A stretch of 64,000 nt of DNA, from NCBI GenBank assembly GCA_965216255.1, contig OZ244148.1:620001-684000 (forward strand). Reading direction: 5' to 3'. Both the position numbers and the translations under genes were made by a program. The first letter of the stretch is position 1; every line of letters starts with the position of its first letter. This document shows positions 24,984-33,565 of this stretch, piece by piece. A model generated the notes under the pieces. That model made no database searches, was not told where the DNA came from, and worked only from the letters and a program-made list of their open reading frames with translations. The DNA comes from G965216255 sp965216255. GTDB taxonomy: Bacteria; Bacteroidota; Rhodothermia; Rhodothermales; Bin80.

Positions 24984-27329
24984 ATGACCTGCAACGCGTT
25001 GGGTAAACGAAATGGAGCGCCCTTGCGGGCATCCCTCCGCCCGATCCTGGCGCGTGTTCCCAAGCCAGCTGCGCTACTGCTTCTACTGGACCTGGCGCTG
25101 GCTGCCTCCATGGCGACGGCGCAGGACACTGCGTCCATTGGCGGCTTCGTGACAGACGCCGCAACGGGCGAGACCTTGCTTCTGGCAAACGTTATCGTTC
25201 AGCAAACAGGCAGAGGCGAAGCTTCCAACCTGTCGGGCTACTACACCATCACCGGTCTTGTGCCGGGGACCTATACCATCCGCTGCAGCTATATCGGCTA
25301 CGTCACGGCGGAGCAGCGGATTTCCGTTTCACCCGGGGAACGCCGCCGGCTTGACCTTGAACTTGAGCCGGAGAGCCTCATTTTTGAAGAAGTAATTGTC
25401 ACCGCCGAGCAGATGGCCGAAGAAGAGGCGCGAAATATCGGCGTTTCAAGAATGAAGGTGGCCACCATCAAGGCCCTTCCGAGTGTGTTCGAGCCGGATG
25501 TCTTCAGGTCCCTCCAGCTCTTACCGGGCGTCGCTGCGGCTTCGGATTACTCCAGCGGACTATATATCCGGGGCGGCAATCCCGGCCAAACGCTGATTCT
25601 GCTGGACCGTACCACCGTGTATAACCCCACCCATGTCTTTGGCTTTTTTTCCACGTTCAATCCCGACGCCATCAAGGATGTTCAGCTGTTCAAGGGAGGA
25701 TTTCCGGCCTCCTATGGCGGAAGGATTGGATCGGTACTCGACATTTACAACAAGGATGGCAACCGCCGGGAATTTCAATCCGGGCTGACGCTGGGACTTC
25801 TTGCATCGCGCGCATACGCGGAAGGGCCCTATGCGAAGGGTTCCTGGATGCTGGCGGTTCGCCGATCGACGCTTGAGCCACTGCTCGCCATTCTGGATGG
25901 CGTAAACGGGGTGCCCGAGGCCTTCAGCTTCGTCGACATCAACAGTAAGATCAATTTTGACGCTACTGCGGACGATCGGCTCTCCCTGTCTTTCTATCTT
26001 GGCCAGGATGTCCTGGAGCTCGCGTTCCTCGAAGATTCGGAGCTGGACCTTCGCTACGGTAACAGGACCGCCAGTGCGAATTGGACCCATCTGTTCTCGG
26101 ATGTCCTGTTTTCCCATTTCACGCTCACCACCTCGCGCTACCAGAGCAATCCCTCCGTCTATTTTGGCGGCACCAATATCAGGCAGGACAATCGGGTGTA
26201 CGACACTTCATTCAAGGGCGATTTCGAATACCGCCGGAGCAATACCCATACGGTGGAGAGTGGATTCTGGGCTGGCTATCTGGATTTTCCCTTCGAAAGC
26301 TACTTTGACGACCAGCGAAGCTTTAGCCCCCGGATTACTTCCTCCTACGTGTCGGTCTACGTGCAGGACCGTTACGCTCGCATGTCTTCGTGGATACTCA
26401 AGGGCGGCCTTCGCGCCACGTATTTTGCCAGTGGGCACCACTTCAGGCTCTCTCCCAGAATCGCGGTTGAGCATCGACCATCACGGAGACTGCGCCTGCA
26501 ATCCAGCGCCGGGCGCTATTACCAGTTTCAGACGCTCATTACCAATGAAAGCTTTTCTGGCTTCGACGTCTGGCTTACGAGCGGCGAAGGCGTGCGACCC
26601 GCCTACGGCGACCAATTCATCGTGGGCGCCAAGGCCGGGATTACCGATGCCATCACATTGGATGCCGAGCTCTATTACCGGACGATGCGAGACCTATTTG
26701 AATTTGATCCTTACTTGTCAGATGCCGCAGGTCTTGCCTATGACGAAATCTTTAGCGTGGGTCGCGGCAGCGCCAGGGGAATCGAGTTCCAGATCGAAAA
26801 GGCGCCGGGGCGGCTAAGCGGCTTCATGGCCGCAACGATCGGGCGTACGCACCGCCTCTTTCCGGACGTGAATCTGGATCTGGACGGCACGCCGCAGAAG
26901 TTCTTGCCCAAGTACGACCGGCTGTTGGACATCAATACCGTAGCTCAGTTCCACCTGGGCCGGTCCTGGCATCTAACCGGTGTGCTTTCCTTCGCCACGG
27001 GGCAGGCATTCACGGAGCCGGAGGCCCAATATCGACTTGTCAACACCGAAGATTTGACCGGAAATGCGGCTACGGACGTACTGATTTCCCCCGGTCTCAA
27101 CGAAGCCCGCCTACCACCCTACCACCGGGTGGACATCGGCGCCCGCAAATCGGGTCGCTTCTTTGGTCTCGCTGACTATGAGCTCCAGCTCCAAGTCATC
27201 AATGTCTATGCGCGGCGCAACACGTGGTTCGTGCTTCACGGTTTTGAAGACGACAACACGGTCACGCGTAACGTAATCCCCCAGATCCCAATTCCGCTGC
27301 CCAATGTTGCGCTCACCCTTAACTTCTGA
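24984..27329 (+). CDS. TonB-dependent outer-membrane receptor with N-terminal carboxypeptidase-like domain
   Basis: A 781-residue receptor. After a basic leader and signal peptide (PAALLLLLDLALAASMATAQ) comes a carboxypeptidase-regulatory-like domain (residues about 48-130: IGGFVTDAATGETLLLANVI, NLSGYYTITGLVPGTYTIRC, YIGY), as in Bacteroidota receptors. The plug follows with PSVFEPDVFRSLQLLPGV, SGLYIRGGNPGQTLILLDRT and DVQLFKGGFPASYGGRIGSV. The barrel ends in LPNVALTLNF, with the terminal aromatic expected for outer-membrane proteins. It takes up a ligand too large for porins using the proton motive force through TonB. The substrate is unknown. The DUF4249 lipoprotein gene begins 31 bp downstream, a pairing seen for surface uptake systems. 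Confidence 0.92.
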   Translation: MTCNALGKRNGAPLRASLRPILARVPKPAALLLLLDLALAASMATAQDTASIGGFVTDAATGETLLLANVIVQQTGRGEASNLSGYYTITGLVPGTYTIRCSYIGYVTAEQRISVSPGERRRLDLELEPESLIFEEVIVTAEQMAEEEARNIGVSRMKVATIKALPSVFEPDVFRSLQLLPGVAAASDYSSGLYIRGGNPGQTLILLDRTTVYNPTHVFGFFSTFNPDAIKDVQLFKGGFPASYGGRIGSVLDIYNKDGNRREFQSGLTLGLLASRAYAEGPYAKGSWMLAVRRSTLEPLLAILDGVNGVPEAFSFVDINSKINFDATADDRLSLSFYLGQDVLELAFLEDSELDLRYGNRTASANWTHLFSDVLFSHFTLTTSRYQSNPSVYFGGTNIRQDNRVYDTSFKGDFEYRRSNTHTVESGFWAGYLDFPFESYFDDQRSFSPRITSSYVSVYVQDRYARMSSWILKGGLRATYFASGHHFRLSPRIAVEHRPSRRLRLQSSAGRYYQFQTLITNESFSGFDVWLTSGEGVRPAYGDQFIVGAKAGITDAITLDAELYYRTMRDLFEFDPYLSDAAGLAYDEIFSVGRGSARGIEFQIEKAPGRLSGFMAATIGRTHRLFPDVNLDLDGTPQKFLPKYDRLLDINTVAQFHLGRSWHLTGVLSFATGQAFTEPEAQYRLVNTEDLTGNAATDVLISPGLNEARLPPYHRVDIGARKSGRFFGLADYELQLQVINVYARRNTWFVLHGFEDDNTVTRNVIPQIPIPLPNVALTLNF

Positions 27330-27360
27330 TATGGTCCGGGACAAGGAATACGGTGGCGGC

Positions 27361-28296
27361 ATGCGTTATTGGATGCTTCTGCTGCCAGCCCTGGCTCTTG
27401 TAGCCTGCGACAGCCTGGAGACCGGGTCCGTGGTCGGAGAATATGTCGTCGAGGGCATCCTGGTTGCCGGCGAGCCGCTGCCGCCGATACGGCTCAGCCG
27501 TACGGCCGGCATTAATGAGACCTACGACTTCGGCCGCCTTGCGGTTCGAGGTGCAGACATTTCCGTTGACCTCTTGGGAGGTCCAAGCCATCCGGGTGCG
27601 AGCATGCCCTATGCCGAGCCTCCAGACTCCGTTGGCGTATATCTGCCGCTGGATTCCACTACGCTTGCCGCACCGCTTGGCACATACCTATTGAACATTC
27701 GCCTGCCCGGCACGGATGCCGGGATTTCGGGGATGACCACGGTCCCCGACACCTTTTCTGTAGTCGGGGCCACGCTCCAGCGTGCCGTGTACCAGAGCGA
27801 CGAACAGCTGGATCTCACCATCACACGTACCTCTTCTCCCGGACGCAGCCAGAACTTCTACATTATTGTTACCGAGGCGCTGGAGCCGAGGCTGGGAATG
27901 CTGACCCCCCTCGCTGCCGACATCCTGGATAACGAAGTGGGCGGATCTGACTTTGATGCGCTTGTCGTGAGCGGCTCTCCTATCCTGAACGAAGAGAATT
28001 ACGATGTCAATTCTGACGGAACACTCGTAATGCGCTATCCCTGGATCGGGATAAACTTCTACGGGCCCAACCGGATTAGCATCAATGCGCTGGATGACAA
28101 TGCGTACGACTACTTCCGCTCGCAGGCCGTGCAGCAGGGCGGCGCAACGTTTGCGCCAGGAGAGATACCGAATCCGCTGGAAAGCCTGAACGGCGCGCGC
28201 GGCATATTTGGCAGCTACGCCCGCGCGCAGTATGACCTGCTCGTGCTGCCGCCTACCGGTGCCCCGCAGCGGCTAGAGCCCGTGCATCGTCTCTGA
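27361..28296 (+). CDS. DUF4249 family lipoprotein
   Basis: A 311-residue lipoprotein. The frame is open from 27304, but the ATG at 27361 gives a compact lipoprotein signal, MRYWMLLLPALALVACDS, with lipobox LVAC and Cys15. The mature N-terminus VVGEYVVEGILVAGEPLPPI and RLSRTAGINETYDF is the DUF4249 pattern: a beta-rich domain whose members sit next to TonB-dependent receptors. No charged Asp-Asp retention-avoiding export signal can be judged beyond the D after Cys. I infer a surface-exposed or periplasm-facing partner that helps the receptor capture ligand. It is 31 bp after the receptor and its last 24 bases overlap the convergent ligase gene. Confidence 0.82.
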   Translation: MRYWMLLLPALALVACDSLETGSVVGEYVVEGILVAGEPLPPIRLSRTAGINETYDFGRLAVRGADISVDLLGGPSHPGASMPYAEPPDSVGVYLPLDSTTLAAPLGTYLLNIRLPGTDAGISGMTTVPDTFSVVGATLQRAVYQSDEQLDLTITRTSSPGRSQNFYIIVTEALEPRLGMLTPLAADILDNEVGGSDFDALVVSGSPILNEENYDVNSDGTLVMRYPWIGINFYGPNRISINALDDNAYDYFRSQAVQQGGATFAPGEIPNPLESLNGARGIFGSYARAQYDLLVLPPTGAPQRLEPVHRL

Positions 28297-29421
28297 TATA
28301 AGAAATTGAATCACGGAGCGGAGAGCCTCCTCTTTCGTGGCCCCCTCCGCCTTCGCGTCATCGAAGACCTTCCGCTGCCGATGCGCGCTGGTGCCCCGCT
28401 GCAGTATGATCTTGGCATGCATAACCTCGTCAACACAGCCAAAGAATTCGGCGTCTTCGACAATGACTTCGAACATTTCATCAATTAGTTGCGGAAACGG
28501 TACCATTCTGCCACGGCCGAAATCGATCAGCGATCCGTCAATGCCATAGCGCTGGGCCCGCCAACGGTTTTCATAGATCAGCCAGTTCGCGTACGTTCTC
28601 CAGCGCTGGTTCCTGCGACGCAGCCTCCACAGCATGCGCAACCAGCAGCGATAGAGCGCCGCGATGCATAGCGCATCTTCGAGCTGCGTGCAGATATCCG
28701 GCACTCGCAATTCGAGGGTAGGAAATTTGCAATTCGGGCGTATGTCCCACCAGATTTTAGAGCTGTTCTCAATTACTTTTGCGTCCACGAGCATGTCAAC
28801 ATGCCGGGTATATTCAGCATGGCTCTCAAACATATCCGGCAATCCTGTCCTGGGCAGTGCGTTCCACACGGCAATTCGATAGGACATGAGCCCGGTATCC
28901 TGACCTTCCCAGAAAGGCGACGATGTGCTGAGTGCGAGCAGGTGAGGCAGAATGTATGTCGTCTGGTTCATGAGATCGATGCGCAACTCGTCATCCTCTA
29001 TTCCCACATGCACATGCATACCGCAAATCACCATTTGGCGCGCTACTACTTGGAGATTCTGGGCCAGTATCTCATACCGGTCCTTGTGTGTGTGCTGCTG
29101 CGTCAGGTAGGTAGCCTTCGGATGTGTTGACGCAGCAATGATAGCGAGCCCGTGGCGCTCGGCGACCGAGGAAACCGCTCTGCGCAAGCGTGAAAGTTCC
29201 TGCCGCGCCTCGTTTAAGGTCGAGCATACCCTCGTGCCTACTTCAATCTGGGATTGCAGGAACTCGGGCTTCACCTGCCCCTCCAGAAGCGCTTCGGCTT
29301 CAACCAGAATCGTGGGTGGTGCCTCTCGGATCAGGTCGCCAGTCTCACGATCAACAAGCATGTACTCCTCTTCCACACCAAGGCTGAAGGAGGGCTCGCG
29401 TTCTTCACTTAGCATGGCCAT
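28273..29421 (-). CDS. Carboxylate-amine ligase, YbdK/GCS2 type
   Basis: A 382-residue protein of the glutamate-cysteine ligase type 2 family. The N-terminal FSLGVEEEYMLVDRETGDL is the family signature, with the glutamates that bind ATP-Mg. Then come FLQSQIEVGTRVC, the basic segment LAIIAASTHPKATY, CGMHVHVGIEDDELRIDLMN with the substrate-contact histidines, WWDIRPNCKFPTLELRVPDI and a C-terminal all-helical part. YbdK enzymes show weak gamma-glutamylcysteine ligase activity in vitro; the true product is not known. It converges with the DUF4249 gene (24-bp overlap) and has no operon partner. The region upstream is the first gene graveyard. Confidence 0.9.
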   Translation of the reverse strand: MAMLSEEREPSFSLGVEEEYMLVDRETGDLIREAPPTILVEAEALLEGQVKPEFLQSQIEVGTRVCSTLNEARQELSRLRRAVSSVAERHGLAIIAASTHPKATYLTQQHTHKDRYEILAQNLQVVARQMVICGMHVHVGIEDDELRIDLMNQTTYILPHLLALSTSSPFWEGQDTGLMSYRIAVWNALPRTGLPDMFESHAEYTRHVDMLVDAKVIENSSKIWWDIRPNCKFPTLELRVPDICTQLEDALCIAALYRCWLRMLWRLRRRNQRWRTYANWLIYENRWRAQRYGIDGSLIDFGRGRMVPFPQLIDEMFEVIVEDAEFFGCVDEVMHAKIILQRGTSAHRQRKVFDDAKAEGATKEEALRSVIQFLISETMHGL

Positions 29422-29699
29422 TTAACAACAGAATGCTGATTATCCCGACATTGCGGACAAGGTAGTCCTAACCATGTTAGAGGTCAACTTATCGGGATGT
29501 CACTATCCGGATTCAACAGCTTTTTGGCAGACTCGCGAAAGGGTGGTCAATTCGCGCGGCGACTGTCTAGCCAACCACCCTCAAAGCCAGCCCGGCACAG
29601 GCCGCGCACGATGTCAGGATTACGCTTCATCACACTCCAGACTGGCCCTGTGCGATGGTTCTCAATCATCCTCACGATTAGCCCCTGGTCGATGCCGAG
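29422..29699. other. Intergenic stretch without a recognisable gene
   Basis: This stretch lies between the ligase start and the first clear integrase codon. It has open frames in both directions, but none carries a recognisable motif. The right half is probably the eroded N-terminal part of the rve remnant that follows, since it lies directly upstream in the same frame (frame open from 29474). Confidence 0.4.
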
Positions 29700-30193
29700 T
29701 TGTTCCCCGTCGAACCGGCCTCATCATCCACAGGGACCGCGGAGCAGCCATGGTATCGAAGTCGGTGGCGCACCTCCTGGCCGATCTGGGAGCGGAGCGG
29801 TCGTATTCTCGGCCGCGCATCTAAATCGACATCCCGAACTCGGAGACCCAGTTCAGGACCATAAAGTATCGCCCTACCTACCCCAATTGTTTCGGTTCGC
29901 TTTAGGACGCCAGGGCTTGGGCAAGCCGCTTCTCCCAGTCGTATAACCACCGCCACTACCACTCCGGCATGGCTTTGATGCTTCCGGCGGTGGTGCATTG
30001 TGGCCGAGTTGAAGCCGTACCGCGGGCTCACCAGACGGTTCTGATGGAGGCCTATCCACGCCATCCCGAACAACTCGTACGTGGCGTGCCGATAGTGGTT
30101 ACCCCCTCAGGACCGTTTGGACCAATCAACCTCCCGATCCGATGCTCCACCAAGCATTGGTATCAAAGCCGGGGGCGCGTACTCGCAAGTTAA
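29700..30193 (+). pseudogene. rve-domain (IS3/IS481-type) transposase remnant with two nonsense codons
   Basis: In one continuous reading frame the translation shows GLIIHRDRGAAMVSKSVAHL, then LLADLGAERSYSRPRI, a TAA at 29822-29824, IDIPNSETQFRTIKYRPTYP, a TAG at 29903-29905, DARAWASRFSQSYNHRHYHS and a C-terminal tail ending at 30193. This is the second half of a DDE integrase core: HxDRG with the second Asp, the SET/SEA segment with the Glu, and the YNxxxxHSG ending found in IS3- and IS481-like transposases. The two stops sit where relatives carry sense codons (SRPxxS-D and FGSLED). The frame is otherwise intact, so inactivation was by point mutation. The N-terminal half cannot be recognised. 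Confidence 0.72.
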
Positions 30194-30596
30194 TACTACA
30201 CGCCGACCCGTAGGCGATCATAGTCACCATGCGCATAATTCTAGACCGCAATGTATCTCTGACCCCGGCGTACTGGCCTTCCAGTCCCGCGGCGCGTGCT
30301 GCAGCTTTGGATGCATTGGACAATTGGTCTTGCACCCAGCCCGAAGATCAAGGCTCTGGGGAAGTGCAGGGCGGGGCGATGACCAAGAGGGTCTGCACGG
30401 CTGCGCGGGTGAGGTAAGCGACGTGCGGCCGGGCATCCTCCAGGCTAGCGAGGCAGGGTCTGCCGCTACCGTCGGCTTCCATGGACACGTCATTCCAGGT
30501 GAAGCGTACGGCTTCGCTTCTCAGCAAGAAGCCATCGCGCAGGGTCTAGCGTTATTGGACGGGCAGCGAGATTACCTGCGGTCCACCAGGCAAGCC
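30194..30596. other. Non-coding stretch between the integrase and nuclease remnants
   Basis: I see no gene here. Several short frames on both strands lack signal peptides, known motifs or sensible starts. It may contain the end of the element that carried the integrase, but no terminal inverted repeat or target-site duplication could be found by eye. Confidence 0.4.
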
Positions 30597-31082
30597 TCAG
30601 GCCCCGCCATCTGCGTTTCCAGGAGCGCTACCATTGGTTTGCGACCCAGCAGCCCACAACCCCTTCGGCATCTGAACATTATGCAGATCATTCGGGAAGG
30701 CCGTAACCAGCAGGCTCTCGAAGAAGTCTATCAGGTTATCGGGCTTGCCCCCGTATGCGCTGAAATAGGCCGCGACCTTGTACAGCGGAACTTGGTTCTT
30801 CTTGACATGCCTTTCGTTACTGGGGTCGGCCAACACCAGATGTATCTTCTTTCGATTCAGCGAATCCGTTGTTCGCCCCCAGAAGTTTCGTTTTTCAGTC
30901 TTGCCCAGATACACGCACCGACCGCTCGAGTCGTAGAAGACTTAAATTCCGTTTTCTTCTTTCAATTTCTTGTACAACTCGGGATGGTTCTTCTTATCCA
31001 GGAGCTGTTTTTGCTTGCCCTTAGGCGGCTCGCCTTTCGGCAAAGGGAACATCATGACTATAGGCCAGATCGGGTTCTGCAT
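30597..31082 (-). pseudogene. GIY-YIG nuclease gene with a TAA in place of the GIY tyrosine codon
   Basis: Reading from ATG 31082 (preceded by GAGGTG, a good ribosome-binding site), 46 codons run to LYKKLKEENGI, then TAA at 30942-30944, then VFYDSSGRCVYLGKTEKRNF in the same frame. With Tyr at the stop this is a textbook GIY-YIG motif: GI-Y at 45-47 and YLG at 58-60, with ten residues between the two tyrosines. Downstream are an Arg in FWGRTTDS, a Glu in FFESLLVTAFPNDLHN, which matches the family metal-binding glutamate, and the end at 30597. A full product would have about 161 residues. GIY-YIG domains occur in homing, restriction and repair nucleases. One base change (TAT or TAC to TAA) inactivated it, unless the stop is read through. 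Confidence 0.78.
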
Positions 31083-31603
31083 GTAAACACCTCAAGTGGG
31101 GTAACGGGTGAACCTATGCCGATCCGCTCTCCTGTGGCGGCATAGAGGTTGGGCCAAAGTTGGTTGGCGAGCGGTGGGCGCAAGTGGTTGGATAATGTGT
31201 TAGCCGAGGCATTGCACATACTTTTCTGCAGGGCTGCATGACGCTTAGGGAGATACTTTGCATGAGGGATACGCTTCAGCTTTTTCTCTAACTCCACCAG
31301 TGCCACAGCTATGTAGCGGTGCACGCCGGTAACTATACGATTTCACCTCACTGTTGCTAAAACATGGGTGTCCATTTGGTTCTGATTATTATCAGTCTCC
31401 AATGCGGTATTCCCATACTATTCACCAATAAATACACGGGGTAGCCGGAATCGTGCCTAATTACTTGATTATCATGCCACTATGTGGGAACAATTAGTAG
31501 CTTTATCCGGCTTCTTTGCGCAGCTATAACTACACACAAGGGGTAACCCCGCGGCCTCTGCAGCTCAGGAACATGGGCTGACTGCTCCTTTCAATAAGTC
31601 CAT
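31083..31603. other. A+T-richer stretch without a supported gene
   Basis: The part from about 31330 to 31560 is visibly richer in A and T than the rest of the window, which suggests imported DNA. A frame of 88 codons on the minus strand (31058-31324) starts MHRYIAVALVELEKKLKRIP; it has no known motif, overlaps the start of the nuclease pseudogene in another frame, and I do not call it. No tRNA, inverted repeat pair or promoter was recognised. Confidence 0.4.
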
Positions 31604-32274
31604 AAAATCTCCGGATCCTACACGGACAACGTAACGTCCGATGCCGGCGCTGCGTGCGCTCTTTACGTGTACCAGCCTCATAGAGCGCCTGGCGGCGCGC
31701 CTCTTTGATCCCCGCAATCCGGCGCGAATTATCCATAGCCTGGAAGAGGTTTTGCGGTCGCTCTTCCTGCGCTATCCTAAGCGTCCCAGCGTGATACCTC
31801 TGGCCTGCGCCATGATGCAGTCATGCGCCTCGCCGCCTCGCCGAAGGCGGGGACGGGTGCGCTGAAGGACGGCAAGTCTTTGGCCTCGCAGCTTACCCTT
31901 TCATGACGGCTGGGCAAGAAGAAACACCTGGCCCGGTTGAGCGATTTCGTCACCACCTTCGCGAGGAAGCACACGCTGCAGGCCAGAGGCGCCAAGCGCT
32001 ACGATACGCGCGTCATGGATATAGACGACATACCGGTGGATGCGCAGGGCCGGCATCAGGGCAGCGCTTACACTACAAGCGCAACATATTGAGGCCCCTG
32101 GCCGTGCGGAAACCGGCGACATGCCGGGCGCTGTGCGGCGCCGGAGCCCCGCGCATGTGTTAAGAGACGGCTACAGCTTTATCGGAAAGATCGCGCGCAG
32201 ACTGCCAACGGATGTAGCTCGGAAGGTGAGAGCGCGTCTGGAGGCCCTAGCACACCCGGTCAGTACATTGCCAT
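31604..32274 (+). pseudogene. IS1380-type transposase remnant, several frameshifts
   Basis: Pieces of an IS1380 transposase follow each other in the correct order but in different frames: ISGSYTDNVTSDAGA from 31607 (the SDAG start motif), then from 31641 LIERLAARLFDPRNPARIIH and SLEEVLRSLF, then GTGALKDGKSLASQLTLS, then LARLSDFVTTFARKHTLQ and VMDIDDIPVDAQGRHQGSAY, and finally AETGDMPGAVRRRSP and GYSFIGKIARRLPTDVARK. Relatives read LASQPTxSR, a D-x-D core followed by HGxQxGSAYN, and ETGDML. At least three frameshifts and several stops are needed, so it is long dead. The C-terminal third is missing. No inverted repeats were found. Order and spacing of the pieces make chance similarity unlikely. 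Confidence 0.68.
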
Positions 32275-32422
32275 AAGCATCATTTCTGCGCTACGCCGCA
32301 TAGTCCGCCGCTGTCTGTTCATCGGCAATGGGAGGCGGCGGCGAAGCAAATTGCCCACGCTGGGCAAGAACCACCCGTCTGATTAACGTATTTTACCTTG
32401 GTGACGCCATGAATCCGTTCCA

Positions 32423-33247
32423 ATGACACACTTCATGCCGCGGCTTCGCTCGATACAACAAGCGACGCAATCCGTATTGTGTGTCGGTCTTGACCCAGAT
32501 CCGGATCGGTTTCCGCACCATTTATTACGATCCGGGTCAACAGCCGATGCAGTCCTTAGCTTCAACCGGGACATCATCGCCGCGACCGCTCCCTACGCCT
32601 GTGCCTACAAACTCAATTTCGCCTTCTACGAAGCACTCGGCCCCGACGCATACTCGGTGCTTTCGCGCACGCTTGAATGCCTACCCAGCAATGTTCTCAG
32701 TATCGCCGACGGCAAGCGCGGCGACATAGGCAACTCGGCCCGATTTTACGCCAGAGCCATTTTCGAGGAGCTGGGATTCGATGCCTGCACCGTGGCTCCG
32801 TATATGGGCAGTGACGCCGTGGCCCCTTTCCTGGCATATGAAGGCAAGGCCGCATTCATTCTTGCCAGAACCTCAAATCCCAGCGGTAGTGAATTTCAGG
32901 ACCTTTTGGTAGGCAGCGAAAGGTTATGCGAGCGCGTGGCGAGGTGCGTTGCCGAGTGGAATATGCGCTGGCCGGGCACCGCTGGCCTTGTGGTAGGCGC
33001 TACGAGCCCACAGAGCCTGGTTACCCTTAGAGCACTGTGCCCCGGCCAGCCGTTCCTGATTCCAGGGTTCGGCGCACAAGGCGGTAAGATGGAGGATGTC
33101 CATGGACTTGAAGGGCCGCTTCTGGTCAGCAGCAGTCGCCGGATACTGTACGCCTCGCAAGGGGAAGATTTTGCAGAGCGCGCCGCAGAACAAGCCCGAG
33201 ACGCTCGCGCGCTGTTCGCATTCCGAGATGAACTTGCACCTGACTAA
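32423..33247 (+). CDS. pyrF: Orotidine 5'-phosphate decarboxylase (type 2)
   Basis: A 274-residue enzyme that makes UMP from OMP, the last step of de novo pyrimidine synthesis. The start LCVGLDPDPDRFP, a substrate-binding VLSFNRDIIAATAPYACAYK, the catalytic SIADGKRGDIGNSA with the Lys and Asp residues, ACTVAPYMGSDAVAPFL, and the C-terminal FLIPGFGAQGG are typical of the longer type 2 OMP decarboxylases found in Bacteroidota and mycobacteria. It is the first intact gene after the graveyard, 15 bp upstream of the ABM-domain gene. No other pyr gene is present. Confidence 0.94.
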   Translation: MTHFMPRLRSIQQATQSVLCVGLDPDPDRFPHHLLRSGSTADAVLSFNRDIIAATAPYACAYKLNFAFYEALGPDAYSVLSRTLECLPSNVLSIADGKRGDIGNSARFYARAIFEELGFDACTVAPYMGSDAVAPFLAYEGKAAFILARTSNPSGSEFQDLLVGSERLCERVARCVAEWNMRWPGTAGLVVGATSPQSLVTLRALCPGQPFLIPGFGAQGGKMEDVHGLEGPLLVSSSRRILYASQGEDFAERAAEQARDARALFAFRDELAPD

Positions 33248-33262
33248 GGCTTCTCGGCTCCT

Positions 33263-33565
33263 ATGGTGATCCGTACCGTTCGCATGACCCTGCGTCCAGC
33301 GGGCCTAAAGGCTTTCCTGGACTTATTCTTGGCTGCACAGCCCCGTATCCAGGCATTTCCGGGCTGCTGCCATCTTGAGTTGTGGCAGGACGAAAGGTTT
33401 CCCAATATTATCACCTCCTACAGCCACTGGACGAGTGCGGCGGCTTTGGAGGAGTACAGAAAGAGCCCCTTCTTCAAGGAGACGTGGAGGGCTGCTTCGG
33501 CCCTCTTTGCCGCGCCGGCTCTCGCACACAGCAGCACAATTCTTCTGGGCGAGGCCGAAGTCTAG
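33263..33565 (+). CDS. ABM-domain (antibiotic biosynthesis monooxygenase-like) protein
   Basis: A 100-residue single-domain protein. VIRTVRMTLRPAGLKAFLDL, IQAFPGCCHLELWQDERFPN, SYSHWTSAAALEEYRKSPFF and WRAASALFAAP give the beta-alpha-beta pattern of the dimeric alpha/beta barrel (ABM) superfamily; the GCxxLELWxD and W-x7-Y-RxSxxF blocks are common in uncharacterised Bacteroidota members that also carry the FKxxW ending. Members include quinol monooxygenases and haem-degrading enzymes, but many have no known activity. It lies 15 bp after pyrF and its stop abuts the stop of the convergent TonB receptor. Function is left open. Confidence 0.82.
   Translation: MVIRTVRMTLRPAGLKAFLDLFLAAQPRIQAFPGCCHLELWQDERFPNIITSYSHWTSAAALEEYRKSPFFKETWRAASALFAAPALAHSSTILLGEAEV

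Noticed and set aside
30117..31145. A 342-codon open frame on the plus strand
   Set aside because: It overlaps the rve remnant's end and is antisense to the GIY-YIG pseudogene. The translation has no recognisable domain and an amino-acid make-up typical of shadow frames.
31058..31324. An 88-codon minus-strand frame beginning MHRYIAVALVELEKKLKRIP
   Set aside because: The first half looks like a plausible helix, but the second half overlaps the nuclease pseudogene start in another frame, and no family is recognised.
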